Origin: Aphidius gifuensis
Lineage: Eukaryota > Arthropoda > Insecta > Hymenoptera > Braconidae
Assembly: GCF_014905175.1 (NCBI RefSeq)
Contig: NC_057792.1
Location: forward strand, 20,404,963 to 20,468,962
Direction of reading: 5' to 3'
Length of the DNA stretch: 64,000 nucleotides
A program made the translations under genes and the position numbers. Under the pieces are notes generated by a model, which searched no databases, was not told where the DNA came from, and was given only the letters and a program-made list of their open reading frames with translations. Shown in pieces: positions 61,343 to 64,000 of the stretch. The stretch's first letter is position 1. Each line of letters opens with the position of its first letter.

Positions 61343-62709
61343 TATTAATTAAATTAATTCAGCCTAATTAAAAAATAATTATTTAATTATTATTTTTATA
61401 TTTTTTTTATTTATTAATCATAAATAAACATAATGCAAATTATTTTTTTATTTAGAAATAATTTAAGCCGGTATTGTTTAACAATTTATTCACTTGTTTA
61501 TTTAAAGAAATCTTTGACATTGCTAATTAATTCATGTTGTTAATTAATTATAAAAATTGATAGAAAAATGACTTTTATTTATGTTAATAATATTTTTGAT
61601 ATTGTCGTTAAATATCAAAGACATTTGTGAGAGATATATAATCATCTTTTATTGTCCGCCATTATTTCGATTTAATTTTTCGAAATTTGTTTTTTTTTTT
61701 TTTTTTCTTTGATGATAAATCACATGTAAAGTTTTTAGCTGCTGACTGTATTTAATTTGGCTTTTTATTATTGTTTTATTATTTGCTTTTTATGATTACA
61801 TATTGAGGTGTTGTAATAATAAAAAAAAAAATATATTAATTACTAATTGTACGTGAGAAGGAAGTGACAACAGACTGTACATAGAGGTCAGGAGGGTGAC
61901 ACACACACTGGGTGACACTTACATGTATTGCATGTAAATATGTAATACATGTAAATAATTTCTATCGAATTGAAAGGATGATTCACATTTGCGACAAAAG
62001 CCGCTATGCTTTGCATCAAAAAATGATCGCAAAATATTAGCGATCCGCGAATTAAAATCAAAACAACAGTTAATTAAAATTGCTTAATTGAAATTCAATT
62101 TTTAAGTAGTTGGAATAATTAGATGTATAGTTTATCTATTTTAATTGTTGTTAACAAACTTTTTAATTGAGTAATTTTAATTGTTGATAAGAAAGTAATC
62201 TCTTTTTTCAACAATATATATAATATATATATATTATATCAATATCCTGATTCCTGGTCAGCTCTCTCGTCTTCTTGAAATATATAAAAAAAATCACACG
62301 TTGTGAAATTATAGCACGTGTAGTTTTTGCAAGTCGTGAAAAGATTTTTTTGTGATAAATAATATAATTAATTGTGATACAAACACATCATTTTACTCAT
62401 TGATATTTATTAAAATTGTTTGTTATTCCAAAAGAGTTAACTAATAAAATCAGTGGTATAATCAAATAGACTAAAAAATAAAAAATAATTTATTTTATTG
62501 AGTAAAAGAAGAACAATCTGTTGTCAATTCAAGTGCAGACAAAACAAAAACAAGTTTTTAAATCAACAAGTTAACAACAATTAACAGGTACTAAATACTT
62601 TTTTTTTTTTTTTTTTTTACTTAATTCTTTAACAAGCTTTTTGTTTTTTTATCATCTATTTTCATGTAATAATTAATTAATTTTATTTTTTTTTTGTTTA
62701 TATATATAG
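61343..62709. promoter_or_regulatory. Divergent upstream region of cyclin Y and the last gene
   Basis: About 1.4 kb between two divergent coding starts. It includes a GC-richer patch at 61,850-61,920, a near-perfect palindrome at 61,919-61,956, and a TATA-like ATATATAAAAAAAA near 62,279. From about 62,310 a probable untranslated first exon of the plus-strand gene runs to CAG|GTACTA at 62,587; its intron ends at 62,709. Confidence 0.4.
61919..61956. repeat. Short palindrome
   Basis: TTACATGTATTGCAT is followed after a few bases by ATGTAATACATGTAA, its inverse with one mismatch. Can form a 15-bp stem; could be a binding site for a dimeric factor. Confidence 0.6.
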
Positions 62710-62723
62710 ATACAGAGTAAATT

Positions 62724-64000
62724 ATGGATAAGATTAAAGCTGGCCAAGTAAGTTTATAAACATTTAAAAATTTATCAATAATAAATATTCAATTATTATT
62801 TTTTTCAAATAATAGTTATTATTTTTTTTTTTTTAATAATTAATTTTATTTATTTTCATAATTATATAATATTTTTCATAAGTATATTTAAATTTACTTT
62901 TTTTTTTTTTACTTGAATGATGGTGACTTGATAGTTCCATCAACGATATAAATTTCATGAGAATATTTTTAATTCATACCATATTTCATTCATACAACAA
63001 TATTAGTCATTTCTAAAAAAAATAATTAATTTTTGTGTCAATAGCCTTCATCAACAACAACAGATGTAGATGCTGCAAATCTATCCAAATATGATAAATC
63101 TACATCAGCTAATCAAGATGAAGCAAAATCATCAAAAGGTAGCAATTATATCTATAGATAGAATTGCAAATATATATAGTTGAATTGAAATATTGTTTAA
63201 TTTTTTAAAAATTAATTTCAGAATCAAAATTTATTCAAGAACTTGAAAAATTAAATAACAACAAACCTATAACTCCATTCATTAAACATATACTGAAAGA
63301 AAATGGAATCGATGATGTTTCAACTTTAGCTAAACTGTATTGGAAAGAATTAATAGCTGAACTCGTAGAAAAAGACACGAAAGAAAATCCTGAGGATTAT
63401 AAATATATTTGTCGAAATAATCGATTTTCTATTGAGAATAAAATTTTATTAAAAAGGCTAACTATAAAATCGGGAGAAAAACTTAAAGAAGAAAGAGAGG
63501 TAATTCATTGATTTAGTATTTTTGTTAATGTAATTATAATTATATATATGCAATAAGCTTTATTCTATTTAATATTTTTAATTGAATATACAATTGTTTT
63601 TTTTTTTTTTTTTTAATTATGCAACAAGCAATTTGTTGTTTTAAGTACTATTAGATACTCTGACTTTATTAAAGGAAATAAAAAAATTTAAACTTTACAT
63701 TATAGCATTGTAAATTGATTATTAATTAAAATTTATATAATTTATTAAATAATTAAAAAATTAATCTGTTTTTTTTTTATTTGTTAAATTAATAGATTGC
63801 CGAAGGATCTAAAACTAATCCAATCTACAAGAAAAATGTAAGTTGATAATAATTTGAGATTTATATTAAATGACAATTTATTAAATTTATTTTTAAATTT
63901 ATATTTTAGTTTAATGCAATGTTGAATGGTAATATTAAAAAAAAGATTGAAAGTGGATACTATGTGGATAAAACAAAATATTTTCAAAATCTAATTGAAA
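62724..64000 (+). CDS. 5' part of an unrecognised gene; possible AAA-ATPase-like domain starts at the edge
   Basis: Coding exons 62,724-62,747, 63,045-63,138, 63,222-63,499, 63,796-63,837 and 63,910 to beyond 64,000 are in frame with each other; an untranslated exon precedes them. The protein begins MDKIKAGQ, then a Ser/Thr/Asp-rich stretch, then a charged helical region (FIQELEKLNNNKPITPFIKH onward) that I do not recognise. The last visible part contains IESGYYVDKTKYFQNLIE. The pattern YYVDKT followed by a hydrophobic helix is how the AAA-ATPase-like family (PF09820), common in bacteria and some fungi and usually paired with a PD-(D/E)XK nuclease domain, begins. That reading is tentative because the Walker motifs would be off the window. 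Confidence 0.55.

Overview
The window is nuclear DNA from an insect. It is very AT-rich and full of homopolymer A/T runs, its genes carry short GT-AG introns (about 60-350 bp), and the protein set is plainly animal (Rab5, COG4, cyclin Y, ATG3, EPRS, DHX36, NIP7, a gustatory-receptor-type protein, a ZAD zinc finger). The composition and protein style fit a hymenopteran, possibly a parasitoid wasp; that placement is inference. There are no bacterial-style operons and no CRISPR.

Layout. Bases 1-19,369 are a gene desert: I find no convincing coding exon there. It holds AT-rich DNA, three GC-richer islands (about 841-1080, 4500-4860 and 17,277-17,575; the first two CT/GA-rich), a tandem/foldback repeat (11,926-12,590), a degenerate duplication (about 7,325-7,990) and a MITE-like hairpin (18,358-18,480). 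A match to the vertebrate-type CTCF core lies at 18,897-18,908, at the edge of the desert. From 19,370 to the end the genes are packed: ZAD-C2H2 zinc finger (+), Atg3 (-), truncated EPRS paralogue (+), gustatory receptor (+), Dhx36 (-), Cep295/Ana1-like (+), Nip7 (-), full-length EPRS (-), tRNA-Lys(UUU) (+), a coiled-coil gene with three alternative 3' ends (+), Rab5 (-), Cog4 (+), Cyclin Y (-) and the 5' part of a gene whose last visible residues resemble the start of an AAA-ATPase-like domain (+).

The most unusual structure is a large inverted duplication. The EPRS locus at about 40,090-45,835 (minus strand; 1646 aa, GST-like + GluRS + five WHEP + ProRS) has a second copy at about 25,020-28,316 (plus strand). 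The second copy stays open but has lost the whole GluRS catalytic part and nearly all WHEP repeats (781 aa). The two copies are close to identical in the last ~330 codons and 3' flank, and clearly diverged before that, which suggests gene conversion. The 3' flank of the full-length copy still carries the first few codons of the gustatory receptor that follows the truncated copy, so the duplicated block ran past the EPRS gene.

Functionally the genes are a mix of housekeeping roles (translation: EPRS, tRNA-Lys, NIP7; RNA structure: DHX36; membrane traffic: Rab5, COG4; autophagy: ATG3; cell cycle and centriole: cyclin Y, CEP295-like) and no shared pathway is evident. Exon limits were read by hand from GT/AG sites and frame continuity; totals for NIP7, ATG3, COG4, cyclin Y and DHX36 come out close to the family lengths, which supports the models.
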